DNA of 64,000 nucleotides from Methylobacterium marchantiae (GCF_022179405.1 NZ_BPQT01000001.1:94115-158114); one strand, 5' to 3'. Counted from the first letter of the stretch, positions 8,967 to 19,773 are shown. Translations and numbers: made by a program. The notes: generated from the letters alone by a model not told the origin.

Positions 8967-9713
8967 TTGGACAAGCCCCGACAGCCCTTCACCGATGGAA
9001 TGCCGAACCTGAGCGAGGCCCATTTCGCGGCGCCGACCACCGACCTTCTCGATGCCGTCGAGAGACTGCATCACGCCCCGCGCTTCCTCGTCCTGTACGG
9101 ATCGCTCCGGGAACGGTCGTTCAGCCGGTTCCTCGCCTACGAGGCGGCGCGCCTGCTGGAGGCCATGGGCGGCGAGGTCCGGATCTACCACGCGCATGGT
9201 CTTCCGTTGCCCGACGACAGCACCGCCGACCATCCCAAGGTCCAGGAACTGCGCGAACTCTCGATCTGGTCAGAAGGTCACGTGTGGGTGAGCCCGGAGC
9301 GGCACGGCAACATGACCGGCGTGATGAAGAGCCAGATCGACTGGCTGCCCTTATCCGAGGGTTCGGTTCGCCCGACCCAGGGGCGGACGCTGGCGGTGAT
9401 GCAGGTGTCGGGCGGATCGCAATCGTTCAACGCCGTGAACTCCCTGCGCATCCTCGGTCGCTGGATGCGCATGATCACCATCCCGAATCAGTCCTCGGTA
9501 CCGATGGCCTACAAGGAGTTCGACGAGGCGGGCCGCATGAAGCCCGGCCCTCTCTACGACCGGGTCGTCGACGTCTGCGAGGAGTTGTTCAAGTTCACCC
9601 TCCTGACGCGAGGGTGCTCCGGCTACCTCGTCGACCGGTACTCCGAGCGCAAGGAGCGCGAGCCGGACCGATTGGGCGCGGTGGCGGCCGATATCGGATT
9701 CGTCCGACGCTGA
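8967..9713 (+). CDS. arsH: ArsH NADPH-dependent FMN reductase
   Basis: Flavoprotein of the ArsH family; characterised members oxidise trivalent organoarsenicals and reduce quinones using NADPH and FMN. 248 residues from TTG 8967, which has an AGAGGA about ten bases upstream; ATG 9000 is the alternative. The flavin-binding [19 protein letters not shown] (near residues 43-61) and the [20 protein letters not shown] block (near 110-130) are characteristic. It is transcribed divergently from the arsR-C/arsC/arsB operon and probably shares its operator. Confidence 0.93.
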   Translation: MDKPRQPFTDGMPNLSEAHFAAPTTDLLDAVERLHHAPRFLVLYGSLRERSFSRFLAYEAARLLEAMGGEVRIYHAHGLPLPDDSTADHPKVQELRELSIWSEGHVWVSPERHGNMTGVMKSQIDWLPLSEGSVRPTQGRTLAVMQVSGGSQSFNAVNSLRILGRWMRMITIPNQSSVPMAYKEFDEAGRMKPGPLYDRVVDVCEELFKFTLLTRGCSGYLVDRYSERKEREPDRLGAVAADIGFVRR

Positions 9714-10142
9714 ACCCCGGCATGGCGGCAAGCCGAAGGAGGCGGGGAGGGGACGGATACGTCGAGCAGGTGAATCTGCATTATCTCCTGTCCCAGCTTC
9801 ACGCCTTCACGCGACCTTCGCACGGCGACGCCCAGGATCTCCGCAACGCGCCAAAACACCTCTCTCGATCGCCGATCCGCCATTCGCATAAGATATATTA
9901 TGGAACTTAATAGGTCCGAAAGTGGGGTGAGGGGGGTGCTTGACCGGGAACCTGGAATTCACCATTCCATGAAGTCTCACCGATAGATGCCGGCTTCACA
10001 CCTCGCTCACCAAGACCCTTAAGCGATCCACCAGTTTCCAGGGCAATCGTCACAATCCTATCTCAAACCGCGTGTCTAACCCATCGCGGCGCGGCAACGG
10101 TCACGATGACCGCCCGCCCCGATCGCCCTCGAAGCGGATCCG
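9714..10142. other. Intergenic region, no gene supported
   Basis: A 429-base stretch between arsH and the SGNH hydrolase. The second half (about 9880-10080) is AT-richer than its surroundings. A minus-strand frame at 9623-9889 is not convincing: it overlaps the arsH end and has no recognisable family. No tRNA, hairpin terminator or repeat was seen. Confidence 0.5.
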
Positions 10143-10934
10143 ATGCTGACCCTGCTCAAACCCTGCACCGCTCCGATTCTCGGCATCGCCCTCGCGGCTT
10201 TCGGCCTCGGCGCGCCGGCATGGGCGGACCCGGTGGCACCGAAGCCCGCGATCCCGGCGCGCGCGCTGGCGAAACTCTCCCACGTCGCGGCCCTGGTGAA
10301 GGCGGGTTCGGACATCCGTATCGTCGCCTTCGGTTCGTCGTCCACCGAAGGGTCGGGCGCCTCCTCGCCGGCAGCCGCCTACCCTGCCCAGTTGCAGGAA
10401 GATCTGCAGGGACGGCTCGACGTCGCGGGGGCGAATCACTCCACGGTCACCGTGCTCAACCGCGGCAAGGGCGGCGACGACGCCGAGGCCATGGCCCGGC
10501 GCCTCGATCGCGACGTACTGTCCGAGCGGCCCGATCTCGTGATCTGGCAGACCGGCAGCAACGACCCGATGACCGGCGTCACGGTGGAACGCTTCACCGA
10601 ACTGACGCGCCAGGGCATCGCGGCCATGCGCGCCGCCGGCTCCGACGTGATCCTGATGGACCAGCAATGGTGCCGTCGCCTGAGCACGACCAACGGCGCC
10701 GAGCGCTACGGCGAGGCGCTCCACGCCCTTGCCGCCGACCTCGAAGTACCGGTGATCCGCCGCCATGCCCTGATGCGGACCTGGGCCGCCAGCGGCCTTC
10801 TCAGCCCGGCACAGATGATCGGGCCCGACGGGCTGCACATGACCGATGCGGGCTACGACCGTCTCGCCAAGGCCGCCACGGCGCAGATCCTGGTCAATGC
10901 CGGCCTGATCCCGGCCGATCCGCTGCGCAACTGA
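10143..10934 (+). CDS. SGNH/GDSL hydrolase, secreted
   Basis: 263 residues with an N-terminal signal peptide (hydrophobic stretch ending near AWADP, residue 30). The SGNH blocks are visible: nucleophile region IVAFGSSSTEG near residue 61, WQTGSNDPMTG (Asn block) near 136, and the Asp/His block GPDGLHMTDAGY near 236. It is therefore probably an esterase or acyl hydrolase acting in the periplasm or outside the cell; the substrate is unknown. It stands alone on the plus strand and is convergent with the MBL hydrolase gene, with a hairpin between them. Confidence 0.85.
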   Translation: MLTLLKPCTAPILGIALAAFGLGAPAWADPVAPKPAIPARALAKLSHVAALVKAGSDIRIVAFGSSSTEGSGASSPAAAYPAQLQEDLQGRLDVAGANHSTVTVLNRGKGGDDAEAMARRLDRDVLSERPDLVIWQTGSNDPMTGVTVERFTELTRQGIAAMRAAGSDVILMDQQWCRRLSTTNGAERYGEALHALAADLEVPVIRRHALMRTWAASGLLSPAQMIGPDGLHMTDAGYDRLAKAATAQILVNAGLIPADPLRN

Positions 10935-10959
10935 GGCGCCAAGCCCTTCCTTTCGAAGC

Positions 10960-10985
10960 AAGGCTTGCTTTTCGGAGCGAGCCTT
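10960..10985. terminator. Hairpin between convergent genes
   Basis: AAGGCTTGCT and AGCGAGCCTT form a ten-base stem with one mismatch around the loop TTTCGG, placed between two convergent stop codons. It lacks a long T-tract, so it would be a weak bidirectional terminator. Confidence 0.45.
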
Positions 10986-10987
10986 CT

Positions 10988-11803
10988 TCAGAAATCGACG
11001 CTCACCGACAGCCCGTCATAGGCCGGCACCACGCCCGGCGGCAGCTTGGCCGCGAGGGTGGCGTAGTCGAGATCGGTGTGGAGGTTGGTGAGGATCGCGC
11101 GGCGCGGGCGCACCTCCTCGATGAGCGCGAGGGCATCCGAGACCGAATAGTGGGTCGGGTGAGGGGTGTCGCGCAGGGCATCGATGATGAGAAGGTCGAG
11201 GCCGTGAAGGCGCGCCTTGCTCGCCTCCGGCATCAGGCTCACGTCGGGCGCGTAGGCCGCGGGCCCGAAGCGGAAGCCGTGCGCGGTCTCGCTGCCGTGC
11301 TTCATGCCGAAGGCCACGGCCTCGATCGCGCCGCCCTCGCCCCGGATCGTCACCGGCTCCCCGGCCACCAGATCGTTCATGTCGAGGATCGGCGGATAGG
11401 CGCTGCCGGGCGGTGTCTCGAAACAGTAACCGAAGCGCATCGTGAGCAGAGCCCGTGTCTCGGCATCGGCATAGACCGGGATGCGCCGGTGCATATGGAT
11501 CACCAGGGGCCGCACGTCGTCGATCCCGTGGGTATGGTCCGCATGGGCATGGGTGAACAGAACCGCGTCGAGGCGGTTCACCTTCGCCGACAGCAATTGC
11601 TCGCGCAGATCCGGCGAGGTGTCCACCAGGAGGGTGGTGGCACCGGCCTGCCTCTCCGACTCCCCTCGCCGCTCCACCAGGATGGAGCAGCGGCGGCGCC
11701 GGTTCCTGGCATCGGCCGGATCGCAGGCGCCCCAGCCGTAGCCCACGCGAGGAACGCCGCCGGACGAGCCGCAGCCGAGGATCGTCAGCGTCAGAGAACC
11801 CAT
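10988..11803 (-). CDS. MBL-fold metallohydrolase (PhnP-like)
   Basis: 271-residue metallo-beta-lactamase-fold phosphodiesterase-like protein. The metal-binding signature FTHAHADHTHGIDD lies near residue 84. An N-terminal LGCGSSGGVPRVGYGWGAC segment with conserved cysteines resembles PhnP-type cyclic phosphodiesterases. ATG 11803 is preferred to GTG 11809 because GGGAGG lies five bases upstream. It is downstream of tatD on the same strand (about 43 bases), and this MBL gene commonly follows metG-tatD in alphaproteobacteria. The exact substrate is unknown. Confidence 0.85.
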   Translation of the reverse strand: MGSLTLTILGCGSSGGVPRVGYGWGACDPADARNRRRRCSILVERRGESERQAGATTLLVDTSPDLREQLLSAKVNRLDAVLFTHAHADHTHGIDDVRPLVIHMHRRIPVYADAETRALLTMRFGYCFETPPGSAYPPILDMNDLVAGEPVTIRGEGGAIEAVAFGMKHGSETAHGFRFGPAAYAPDVSLMPEASKARLHGLDLLIIDALRDTPHPTHYSVSDALALIEEVRPRRAILTNLHTDLDYATLAAKLPPGVVPAYDGLSVSVDF

Positions 11804-11846
11804 CCGCACCTCCCGGTCCGTTGGTATCGGAGCGGCCGGGCGCCTG

Positions 11847-12644
11847 TCACGCCCCCTTGCCGCCGGACGGGGTCGCCTTGTCGAACAGGCGGTGGAAATT
11901 GGCCGTCGTGAGCGCGGCGAAGCTCTCGAAATCCATCTCCAGGGTCTGGGCGAGGGAGCGGGCGGTGTCGGCGGTATAGGCCGGCTCGTTGCTGCGTCCG
12001 CGATGCGGCTCGGGCGCCAGGAACGGCGCGTCGGTCTCCACCAGGATACGGTCCTGGGGCACGGCCAGGGCGATGTCCCGCAACGCGTGCGAGCGCCGGA
12101 AGGTGACGATGCCCGAGAACGAGATCGACAGCCCGAGCTCGACTCCCACCTCGGCCAGGCGCCGGCCCGAGGAGAAGCAGTGCAGCACCGCCCTGAAGGT
12201 ACCGCGCTTCATCTCGTCGACGAGTACCGATTCCATGTGCTCGTCGGCATCGCGGGCATGGATGACGAGGGGGAGGCCGGTCTCGCGAGAAGCCGCGATA
12301 TGCCGGCGGAACACCCGCTCCTGCACCGCTTCCGGCGCCGCGTCCTCGTAATGGTAATCGAGGCCCGCCTCGCCGATGCCGATGCAGCGCGGATGACGGG
12401 TGAGGGCGACGATCTCCTCCGTCGGTACGTCGGGCTCGTCCCCTGCCCCGTTCGGATGGGTGCCCACCGTGTGCCAGATCTGGGGATGGGCCTCGGACAG
12501 GGCCTCGTAGACCCGTGCCTTGGCGACCCGCGTCGAGATGGTGAGCATCCCGGTGACGCCCGCCGCCTCGGCGCGGGCGATCACGCCGGGAAGATCCTCG
12601 GCGAAATTCGGGAAATCGAGATGGCAGTGGCTGTCGACCAGCAT
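11847..12644 (-). CDS. tatD: TatD family metal-dependent hydrolase
   Basis: Amidohydrolase-fold metal-dependent nuclease of the TatD family, 265 residues from ATG 12644 (MLVDSHCHLDF, the usual family start). An in-frame ATG at 12671 would add nine residues. Metal ligands are visible in DSHCHLD (residues 4-10), GIGEAGLDYHYED near 100, and VETDAPFLAPEP near 210. It lies just downstream of metG on the same strand, the usual arrangement. Homologues are 3'-5' exonucleases involved in DNA repair or degradation. Confidence 0.92.
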   Translation of the reverse strand: MLVDSHCHLDFPNFAEDLPGVIARAEAAGVTGMLTISTRVAKARVYEALSEAHPQIWHTVGTHPNGAGDEPDVPTEEIVALTRHPRCIGIGEAGLDYHYEDAAPEAVQERVFRRHIAASRETGLPLVIHARDADEHMESVLVDEMKRGTFRAVLHCFSSGRRLAEVGVELGLSISFSGIVTFRRSHALRDIALAVPQDRILVETDAPFLAPEPHRGRSNEPAYTADTARSLAQTLEMDFESFAALTTANFHRLFDKATPSGGKGA

Positions 12645-12694
12645 GAAGGAACTCGGCAAGGAACTCGGCATGAATGCGAGGGTGGGCTCGGGCT

Positions 12695-14296
12695 TCAGGC
12701 GCCCGGAACTTCCGGCTCGACGAAGCGCGGGAAAAGCCCCACGGGCGACGGCAGGGCGGTGCCCGGCACGAGCCGACCGCCCTCCCCTATATCGGCGAGT
12801 TGCCGCCGGTCGGCCGGCACGGCCAGGAGGTCGAGGAGCTTGGCCCCCGCTTCCGGCATGAACGGCTGCACCAGGATGGCGATGGCGCGCAGGGTCTCCG
12901 CCACCACGTAGAGGGAGGCAGCCATACGGGCCGGGTCGGTCTTGCGCAGGACCCAGGGCTTCTGCGCGTCGAAATAGCGGTCGGAGGCCGTGACGACAGC
13001 CCAGATATCGGCGAGCGCCGTATGGAGGGCGAGCTTGTCCATCGCCACCCGCACCGTACCGGGCAGGGCGTCGGCCAGCGTCAGCAGGGCACGGTCGTCC
13101 TCGGTGAAATCACCATGCTCGGGGACCAGCCCCGAAAGGTTCTTGGCGATCATCGACAGCGAGCGCTGGGCGAGGTTGCCGAGACCGTTCGAGAGGTCAG
13201 CCGTGTAGCGGGCGATGATCGCCTCGTGGCTGTAATTGCCGTCGCCGCCGAAAGGCACTTCGCGCAGCACGAACTGGCGGACCGCATCGACACCGTAGGT
13301 CGAGATCAGGTCCATCGGATCGACGACGTTGCCGAGCGACTTCGACATCTTCTCGCCCTTGGAGAGCAGGAAGCCGTGGCCGAACACGCGCTTGGGCAGG
13401 GGCAGGCCCGCCGACATCAGGAAGGCAGGCCAGTAGACCGCGTGGAAGCGCACGATGTCCTTGCCGATGACGTGCAGATCCATCGGCCAGAACCTGCTGC
13501 GCGGGTCGGAGGCGTCGGGAAAGCCCGTCACGGTGAGATAGTTGGTGAGCGCGTCGACCCAGACATACATCACGTGGTCCGGGTGCCCCGGCACCGGCAC
13601 GCCCCAATCGAAATTGGTGCGGCTCACGGAGAAGTCCTTGAGGCCGGAGCGGACGAAGCTCGCCACCTCGTTGCGCCGCGTCTCGGGACCGATGAAGTCG
13701 GGCTGGGCCTCGTAGAGCGCCAGCAGCCGGTCCTGGTAGGCCGAGAGGCGGAACAGGAAGTTCTCTTCCTCCATCCAGGTCACGGCCGTGCCGGTCTCCG
13801 TCGCGCGGCGTGTCCCGTCGGCGCCGGTCTCGGTCTCGTCCTCGTTGTAATAGGCCTCGTCGCGCACCGAGTACCAGCCGGCGTATTTCGACAGGTAGAT
13901 GTCGCCATTGGCCTCCATGCGCCGCCAGAGTTCCTGGGCGGCGGCGTAATGGTCCGGCTCGGTGGTACGGATGAAACGATCGTGGCTGCAGTTCAGCGCC
14001 TCGGCCATGGCCTTGAAGCGCGCCGCCATGTCGTCGACGAGCTCACGCGGAGTGATCCCGGCCTTCACGGCGGTCTGCTGAATCTTCACCCCGTGCTCGT
14101 CGGTGCCCGTCGAGAACAGCACGTCGTAGCCGTCGAGGCGCTTGAACCGCGCGATCGCGTCCGTGGCGATCACCTCGTAGGCATGGCCGATATGGGGCGC
14201 GCCGTTGGGATAGGAGATCGCCGTGCTGATGCCGTAGGTCTTGTCGTCGGCGACGGCTTTGCCGCCCGACAGGGGTGGGCCTGAATCGTTGGCCAT
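12695..14296 (-). CDS. metG: Methionyl-tRNA synthetase
   Basis: Class I aminoacyl-tRNA synthetase charging initiator and elongator tRNA-Met. 533 residues, with the HIGH motif in [17 protein letters not shown] near residue 33 and the KMSKS loop in [18 protein letters not shown] near 315. It lacks the C-terminal dimerisation domain. The zinc-knuckle cysteines are replaced ([13 protein letters not shown] near 147), as in the short MetG2 form found in alphaproteobacteria. It lies between holB and tatD on the minus strand, 50 or so bases from each. Confidence 0.96.
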   Translation of the reverse strand: MANDSGPPLSGGKAVADDKTYGISTAISYPNGAPHIGHAYEVIATDAIARFKRLDGYDVLFSTGTDEHGVKIQQTAVKAGITPRELVDDMAARFKAMAEALNCSHDRFIRTTEPDHYAAAQELWRRMEANGDIYLSKYAGWYSVRDEAYYNEDETETGADGTRRATETGTAVTWMEEENFLFRLSAYQDRLLALYEAQPDFIGPETRRNEVASFVRSGLKDFSVSRTNFDWGVPVPGHPDHVMYVWVDALTNYLTVTGFPDASDPRSRFWPMDLHVIGKDIVRFHAVYWPAFLMSAGLPLPKRVFGHGFLLSKGEKMSKSLGNVVDPMDLISTYGVDAVRQFVLREVPFGGDGNYSHEAIIARYTADLSNGLGNLAQRSLSMIAKNLSGLVPEHGDFTEDDRALLTLADALPGTVRVAMDKLALHTALADIWAVVTASDRYFDAQKPWVLRKTDPARMAASLYVVAETLRAIAILVQPFMPEAGAKLLDLLAVPADRRQLADIGEGGRLVPGTALPSPVGLFPRFVEPEVPGA

Positions 14297-14349
14297 CGCG
14301 TCGAAACATCCTCGGATACGCGTTTCATCGAATCACAGGACGTGCCTGA

Positions 14350-15414
14350 TCACGTCCCGGCGCGCACCGCCCCTGCGAGGTCGCCGAACAGCGAGAGGAT
14401 CAGCGGCCGCCGGTCGAGATTGTAGGTCGCGGCCTCCCGGGCGGCGCGGGCGATCTTGTCACACACCTCCACCAGGGCCGCAAGGCGGACGGGCGGCTCG
14501 TGGCGCCGCCTGTCGAGTTCCGAGGATACGAAGCGGAACACCGTGTCGAGGCTCGCGGCGAAATGCTCGTCCGCATCACGGCCGGACAGCTTCTCGGCGA
14601 GCGCCAGGATGCGGCGCCAGTCGGGATGGTCGAGGCGCGATAGCAGAGTTTCCATCTCGCCGACGAGGCCGGACGTCGCAGGATCGAGCATGGCGAAGCC
14701 CTGCGCCACCGAGCCTTCGGACAAAGCGGCGGCGCGAGCCAGCGCCTCCGGGTCCGGCCGCAAGAAGGGGGGAGGGAAGCTCGCGAGAATTCGTGCCACC
14801 TCGCCCTCCCCTAGCGGACGCAGGTTGAGGGCGCGGCAGCGCGAGCGGATCGTCGGCAGGAGCCGGCCCGGCGCGTGGCTGACGATGAGGAACAGGCAGC
14901 GCGGCGGCGGCTCCTCCACCATCTTGAGGAGGGCATTGGCGCTGTTGGCGTTGAGATCCTCGGCGCTGTCGACGATGCAGATGCGATAGCCGTCATTGCC
15001 GGCCGTGGACCCGAACAGGTCGAGGGCGTGGCGGGCGGCGTCCACCGAGATCTTGGTCGCCAGCGTCTTCGCGTTGGCCGGTCGCGTGCGCCGCAAGGCC
15101 ACGAGGTTTGGGTGGGACAGGGCCGCCACCTGTCGGGCCGCCGGATGCGTGGGATCGACGGCGAGGGTGTCCGGCATGCGGCCGGGGCGCGGGTTGGCGA
15201 TGAGCCAGCGCGCCACCCGGTAGGCGAGCGTCGCCTTGCCGATGCCGCGCGGACCGCCGATCAGCCAAGCATGGTGCAGGCGGCCGGAACCGATTCCCTC
15301 GATGAAGGCGGCTTCCGCCTCCCCATGGCCGACGAGGTCCGCCTGCTCGCGCGGGCGCGGGATATCGGCGAGATCACCGGGCTCGACGTCCTCCGGGGCA
15401 CGTTCAGGCCGCAT
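14350..15414 (-). CDS. holB: DNA polymerase III subunit delta'
   Basis: Clamp-loader subunit, 354 residues from ATG 15414 ([15 protein letters not shown]). The frame is open further upstream but that part overlaps tmk. The AAA+ P-loop [20 protein letters not shown] lies near residue 56 and a conserved [13 protein letters not shown] block near 165. The start overlaps the tmk stop by 11 bases, so the two are translationally coupled; tmk-holB is a common bacterial pair. Between it and metG are about 50 bases. Confidence 0.93.
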   Translation of the reverse strand: MRPERAPEDVEPGDLADIPRPREQADLVGHGEAEAAFIEGIGSGRLHHAWLIGGPRGIGKATLAYRVARWLIANPRPGRMPDTLAVDPTHPAARQVAALSHPNLVALRRTRPANAKTLATKISVDAARHALDLFGSTAGNDGYRICIVDSAEDLNANSANALLKMVEEPPPRCLFLIVSHAPGRLLPTIRSRCRALNLRPLGEGEVARILASFPPPFLRPDPEALARAAALSEGSVAQGFAMLDPATSGLVGEMETLLSRLDHPDWRRILALAEKLSGRDADEHFAASLDTVFRFVSSELDRRRHEPPVRLAALVEVCDKIARAAREAATYNLDRRPLILSLFGDLAGAVRAGT

Positions 15415-16108
15415 CGTCGGTGGCCTCCGGATCGGCGAGACGGCGGGGCAGGCGTGCTGCCACGGCCGCCGCGACCGCAGCTTCCACGACGTCGGGGGGA
15501 TGGCCGGCATCGATGACCATGCAGCGCTCTGGCTCCGCGGCGGCGATGGCGAGGAACGCCTCGCGCAGGCGGGTATGGAAACCGAGCGCCTCGGCCTCGA
15601 AACGGTCGGCCGCCTCGCCCTCCCCGGCCCGCGCCTTCGCCCTGGCGAGGCCGATGGCCGGATCGAGGTCGAGGATCACGGTGAGGTCGGGCCTCGTATC
15701 GCCGATGACGATCCGCTCCAGGGCCGAGAGCAGGGCCGGATCGAGCCCGCCGGCCGCTCCCTGATAGGCGCGGGTGGAATCGGCGAAGCGGTCGCACAGG
15801 ACGGTCTCTCCGCGGGCCAGGGCCGGGCGGATCAGCGTGTCGAGATGGTCGATGCGAGCAGCCGAGAACAGCAGCGCCTCGGCGAAAGGGCCGTGCCTCT
15901 TCACGGTGCCGGCGAGCAGGGCTTCCCGGATCGCCTCGGCCTTTGGCGAGCCGCCGGGCTCACGCGTCGTCATCACCGGGACCGGGGACGCGCCGCGCAG
16001 CCGTGCAGCCAGCCGGACGATCTGGGTCGACTTGCCGGCTCCTTCCCCACCCTCGAAAGTGATGAACGCTCCGCCCCGTTCCGCCTGCGCACCGCCGCGT
16101 TCGGTCAC
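15404..16108 (-). CDS. tmk: Thymidylate kinase
   Basis: Phosphorylates dTMP to dTDP in the cytoplasm. 234 residues, slightly longer than the family mean because of N- and C-terminal tails. The P-loop is [17 protein letters not shown] near residue 18, the DR-x motif [16 protein letters not shown] near 104-118, and the LID region follows [16 protein letters not shown] near 150. Its start overlaps the end of the D-Ala-D-Ala carboxypeptidase gene by four bases, and its end overlaps holB. Confidence 0.95.
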   Translation of the reverse strand: MTERGGAQAERGGAFITFEGGEGAGKSTQIVRLAARLRGASPVPVMTTREPGGSPKAEAIREALLAGTVKRHGPFAEALLFSAARIDHLDTLIRPALARGETVLCDRFADSTRAYQGAAGGLDPALLSALERIVIGDTRPDLTVILDLDPAIGLARAKARAGEGEAADRFEAEALGFHTRLREAFLAIAAAEPERCMVIDAGHPPDVVEAAVAAAVAARLPRRLADPEATDDAA

Positions 16109-17346
16109 GATCTGGCGCCGGCCTTATCGGTGGTGCCGACCTTGTCGAAGGCGCGGCGGAACAGGCCGGTCCCGACCTCCCAGGCCGCGTCGAGGGCGCG
16201 CTGCGGGATCGTGCCGGCCGCCACGTCCTCTCCGGCATAGACCGGCAGGTCGAGGGCCTGGGTGTCGCCGCGGGTGATCTTCAGGCGGCCGACTTCCTTG
16301 CCCTGCTCCACCGGCGCGGTCAGCGGGCCCTGGTAGACGACGCGGGCTGTGATGCGGTCGCCATTGCCGCGCGGCAGCAGCACCCGCACCGGCTTCTTGG
16401 CCACCAGCGGGACGCTGCCCTGCGCCCCACCGAAGACGGAGGCGTCCGCGACGGTCTCGCCACTTGCGAAGATCTGGCGCGGCTCGAAGGCGCGAAAGCC
16501 CCATTCCACCAGCTTGCGCGATTCGGCGGCCCGGTCACGCGCCGTCTTGAGGCCGCTCACCACCATCACGAGACGCTGGCCGTTCTGAACCGCCGAGCCG
16601 GTGAGGCCGTAGCCGGATTCCTCGAGATATCCGGTCTTGAGCCCGTCGGCCCCGATATCGAGGGTGAGGAGCGGGTTGCGGTTCTGCTGCTTGATCTTGT
16701 TCCAGGTGAATTCGCGCTCGGCGAAGATCTTGTAGAGGTCGGGATACGTGTCGATGATATGGATCGCCAGCTTGGCGAGGTCGCGCGCGGTCACCTTCTG
16801 ATCCGGCGCGGAATAGCCGGTGGCATTGCGGAACGTCGAACGCGTCAGGCCGAGCTCCTTGGCCCGCGTGGTCATCATCCGCCCGAAATTCTCCTCCGAG
16901 CCGGCGATGCCCTCGCCGATCGCGATGGCGGCGTCGTTGCCCGATTGCACGATCAGGCCACGCAGCAGATCGGACAGCTTGATGCGGCTGTTGAGCTGAG
17001 CGAACATCGAGGAGCCGCCTCCCCCGGCGCCGCCCCGGCGCCAGGCGTCCTCGGTGATCTGGAATTCGCTGTCCATGCTGAGCCGGCCCTGCCGGATCTC
17101 GTTGAACACGATCTCCGTGGTCATCAGCTTGGCCATGCTGGCCGGAGAGAACAGCTCGTCGGCCGCCTTCTCGAACAGCACGGAACCGGAATCGGCGTCG
17201 ATCAGGATCGCGTGCGGAGCCGCACTCTGGAAGCTCTGAGCGAGGGCGGGGAGAGCGGCGAACAAGCCGATCGTGGACAGACCCAGTCCGACCAATCCGG
17301 CTCGAAAGCCGGCGGCCAGGTTCGTCCCGATTGTCGTCGCACGCAT
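16105..17346 (-). CDS. D-alanyl-D-alanine carboxypeptidase (PBP5/6 family)
   Basis: Periplasmic penicillin-binding protein of peptidase family S11, which trims the terminal D-Ala of peptidoglycan pentapeptides. 413 residues from ATG 17346, chosen because AGGCGAG lies just upstream; ATGs at 17358 and 17364 are also in frame. A signal peptide ends at LPALAQS. The active-site motifs are [10 protein letters not shown] (SxxK), QSGNDAA (SxN) and [14 protein letters not shown] (KTG). A C-terminal PBP5_C domain follows. It is followed by tmk with a four-base overlap, linking wall maturation to the replication genes in one probable operon. Confidence 0.94.
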   Translation of the reverse strand: MRATTIGTNLAAGFRAGLVGLGLSTIGLFAALPALAQSFQSAAPHAILIDADSGSVLFEKAADELFSPASMAKLMTTEIVFNEIRQGRLSMDSEFQITEDAWRRGGAGGGGSSMFAQLNSRIKLSDLLRGLIVQSGNDAAIAIGEGIAGSEENFGRMMTTRAKELGLTRSTFRNATGYSAPDQKVTARDLAKLAIHIIDTYPDLYKIFAEREFTWNKIKQQNRNPLLTLDIGADGLKTGYLEESGYGLTGSAVQNGQRLVMVVSGLKTARDRAAESRKLVEWGFRAFEPRQIFASGETVADASVFGGAQGSVPLVAKKPVRVLLPRGNGDRITARVVYQGPLTAPVEQGKEVGRLKITRGDTQALDLPVYAGEDVAAGTIPQRALDAAWEVGTGLFRRAFDKVGTTDKAGARS

Positions 17347-17615
17347 CGCTCGCCTCATGCCCATCGGCCCCGAGGCTTGGCTGATAAGCCCGGTCCGTTC
17401 TCGCCCGTGCGAGATGGTATAGCGAATTGCCGGCGAAATCGAACGCAACTTTGCCGATCGCAGCGCAGCGCAGTGGACCGGATGACGCTGCCACACCAGG
17501 GAGTCTGGCGTGGTGGCGGCTTTGTTTTCCAACGGGAAGGCGAAGCCGGCCCATAGAGCAAGCATGTTGCCGCAACCGCCTCTGCAGGCGGGAAACCTCC
17601 CTCTTTGGCTTCAGC

Positions 17616-19070
17616 CTAATTGACCTCTGCGATGCGCGAGCGGCGCGCCTGGGCCGGTTTCGCCGCAGCGGTGGCGACCACCGGGGCGGACGGCTTGCCA
17701 CGTCCGAATTGGGCGCTGGCGGGTTGGGAACTCGCCAGCTTGGTGCCCGCCGGCGGCACGGAGAGCTTGGCGATTCCGGCCTTGGCCGTCCCTAGCGGAC
17801 CCGAGGGAAGTGGTGCGGGTCGCAGGCCTGCGACGGCGACATGCGGGGCCACGGGGCGGACAGGAGGTACGGCGACCGCCGTCTTCACGACGGGGCCGGC
17901 GCGGCCGACCATGGGGAGGGCCGTGCCGCGCGACGGGACCGGCAGCTGAGCGACCTGGGTCCTCGGATTTGAACTGGCCGACTTGGCCTGGAGCATCTTC
18001 GGCTCGGCAGGCGATGCGACGCCGCGCCTGGAACCCGAGCCGTTCGCGGGCGCGGAACCCGACGCGAGGCGCGTCGCGGGCGGTGCGATATCGAGCGGTG
18101 CCGACCCCCTACCCTTCTGACCGGCATCCTTCGAAATCGCGTGGGCCATCTGCATCGGGGAGGCCGACCGCGCGGGGATGGTCGGCTGGAACCCGTTCGG
18201 CCGGATGGCCGTGGGCTGCAGGGCCGCCGGCACGGCGACGTGGGAACCGCCTGCCACCAGCACCGGCGCCGACCGGAGGGGACGGGACGGGGGAGCAGCG
18301 TCATCGTCCTCAACCGCAGGCTTGAAGGCCAGGGCAGGACGCTGCGCGCGCTCGAAACGCTCAGGCTCGGCATCGGGTCCGAGATCGGCCATCATCACCG
18401 GCGAGCGGCCGCCGACGCTGGCGGGCGCGCCGTCGGTGCGCAGGGTCGCCATCAGCTTGCGGTCGTCGCTGCCGGCGGTGGAGGCCTTTCCGACATATTC
18501 CACCCGCACCTTGGCTGTGCCGCTGCGATGGAATTCGAGGGCCTGGGCCACCTCCTCCGACACGTCCATGACGCGATTGGCGTGATAGGGTCCACGATCG
18601 TTGACGCGCACGATCATCGAATGGCGGTTCGAGAGGTTGGTCACCCGGACATAGCTCGGCAACGGCAGGGTCGGATGGGCGGCCGCGATGGAATGGCGGT
18701 CGAACACCTCGCCATTGGCGGTCATCCGGCCGTGGAAGGCGCTGCCATACCAGGATGCGAGACCCTCGCGGACGTAGCCCTTGGCATCGTCGCGCGGCAC
18801 ATAGGTGCGCCCCGCCACAACATAGGGCTTTCCCGAGAAGCGGCGGCCGCCTCCCTTGGGAATGGCATCGCCCTCCTTGTACAGGCGCGGACTGGCCTTC
18901 ACGCCATATTTCGGATCGTAGGAAGACGAGGAGAAGCCGGCTGGCCCGGCGAGCTTCTGGGTGTTCTGCGCACAATTCGCGGTCGTCAGAGCCACCACGG
19001 ACACGGCGAGGAGGCGCAGCAGCGGTACGCCCGCCGTTTGAGCCGATCCGGCCTTCGTCGAACGCGCCAT
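17616..19070 (-). CDS. rlpA: RlpA-like septal ring lytic transglycosylase
   Basis: 484 residues from ATG 19070. A hydrophobic signal ends in a lipobox-like VVALTTANCAQ, so it is probably an outer-membrane lipoprotein. The double-psi beta-barrel RlpA domain covers about residues 90-190 (EGLASWYGSAFHGRMTANGE ... VNDRGPYHANRVMDVS), with the catalytic aspartate in the latter block. The remaining roughly 270 residues are a low-complexity Pro/Ala/Ser/Arg tail; no SPOR domain is obvious, unlike E. coli RlpA. The family cleaves denuded glycan strands at septa. It is followed on the same strand by the carboxypeptidase gene after about 270 bases. Confidence 0.85.
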   Translation of the reverse strand: MARSTKAGSAQTAGVPLLRLLAVSVVALTTANCAQNTQKLAGPAGFSSSSYDPKYGVKASPRLYKEGDAIPKGGGRRFSGKPYVVAGRTYVPRDDAKGYVREGLASWYGSAFHGRMTANGEVFDRHSIAAAHPTLPLPSYVRVTNLSNRHSMIVRVNDRGPYHANRVMDVSEEVAQALEFHRSGTAKVRVEYVGKASTAGSDDRKLMATLRTDGAPASVGGRSPVMMADLGPDAEPERFERAQRPALAFKPAVEDDDAAPPSRPLRSAPVLVAGGSHVAVPAALQPTAIRPNGFQPTIPARSASPMQMAHAISKDAGQKGRGSAPLDIAPPATRLASGSAPANGSGSRRGVASPAEPKMLQAKSASSNPRTQVAQLPVPSRGTALPMVGRAGPVVKTAVAVPPVRPVAPHVAVAGLRPAPLPSGPLGTAKAGIAKLSVPPAGTKLASSQPASAQFGRGKPSAPVVATAAAKPAQARRSRIAEVN

Positions 19071-19467
19071 ACCGAACCGCCCAGCACTCTCGCTCTCAAC
19101 ACACGCGATACGGGCCGAGAGGACGGAAGAGCGATCCGGTCCGGCCGTCGCAGACCGCCTCGGAAAGGCGACCCTCGATTGCACAGACAATTGTCGTGTC
19201 GACGTAAAGGAAACCTGAACGACGCCGATGAGCGGCTACGCCAATCATCGCTCCTTCATCAAACGCATGAGAGGACGGTCTTAAAGATCCGCATATCTAG
19301 CAAAAATAGTGTTCGGGTGGATGTGCATATCGTCGTCCCGCACCGTGTTCCGACAGACATCGAGCCAATGTCGAAAGCTGCCACGGCAGATCAAGTTCTA
19401 CAGCCAAACCCCTCATTGATATTCATTTTCTCCCGCCGATGCTTGGGTACCGGCAGGAGGCGGGATG
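19071..19467. other. Intergenic region upstream of rlpA
   Basis: Nearly 400 bases between the rlpA start and the end of the ribbon-helix-helix gene. It must contain the rlpA promoter. The part from about 19250 to 19440 is AT-richer. Nothing else recognisable was found: no hairpin with a T-tract, no tRNA. Confidence 0.45.
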
Positions 19468-19773
19468 TCAGCGCTGATGCGGTTCGTTGAGCCCGTCGAT
19501 CGAGATCGTCCCCCGCTGTTTGAACAGCAGGTCGAGGGCTTCGAGCATGAGCGCGTGCATTTTGGTGCGCTCGGTATGAGCGAGGTCTCGAAGCTGATCG
19601 TAGACCGGCGGCTCCAGATAGACCGACATCTGCCGGGCTCGCTCTTTCAGGGTGCTCGGCACCTTTCGGGCCGGGGCATGTCCCGTATCGAGCTTGACAA
19701 TGTCGGCGGTCCTGGTCGGCGGAACGGATGCCGCGACGATGGAGGCGAGGCTCGGCCTAGGCGGCTTTGGCAT
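19468..19773 (-). CDS. Ribbon-helix-helix partner of ParA-like ATPase
   Basis: A 101-residue basic protein from ATG 19773. The C-terminal half (about residues 45-90, RQMSVYLEPPVYDQLRDLAH) reads as a ribbon-helix-helix DNA-binding fold. The N-terminus is Pro/Arg rich, as in small centromere-binding proteins that stimulate ParA ATPases. Its start overlaps the end of the ParA-like gene by 17 bases, so the two are almost certainly co-translated and function together. It is not a ParB with HTH/CTPase domains. The exact DNA site it binds is unknown. Confidence 0.72.
   Translation of the reverse strand: MPKPPRPSLASIVAASVPPTRTADIVKLDTGHAPARKVPSTLKERARQMSVYLEPPVYDQLRDLAHTERTKMHALMLEALDLLFKQRGTISIDGLNEPHQR

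Noticed and set aside
9623-9889. A small minus-strand frame after arsH as a possible gene
   Set aside because: It overlaps arsH coding sequence, its second half is the arsH antisense, and no family or ribosome site supports it.
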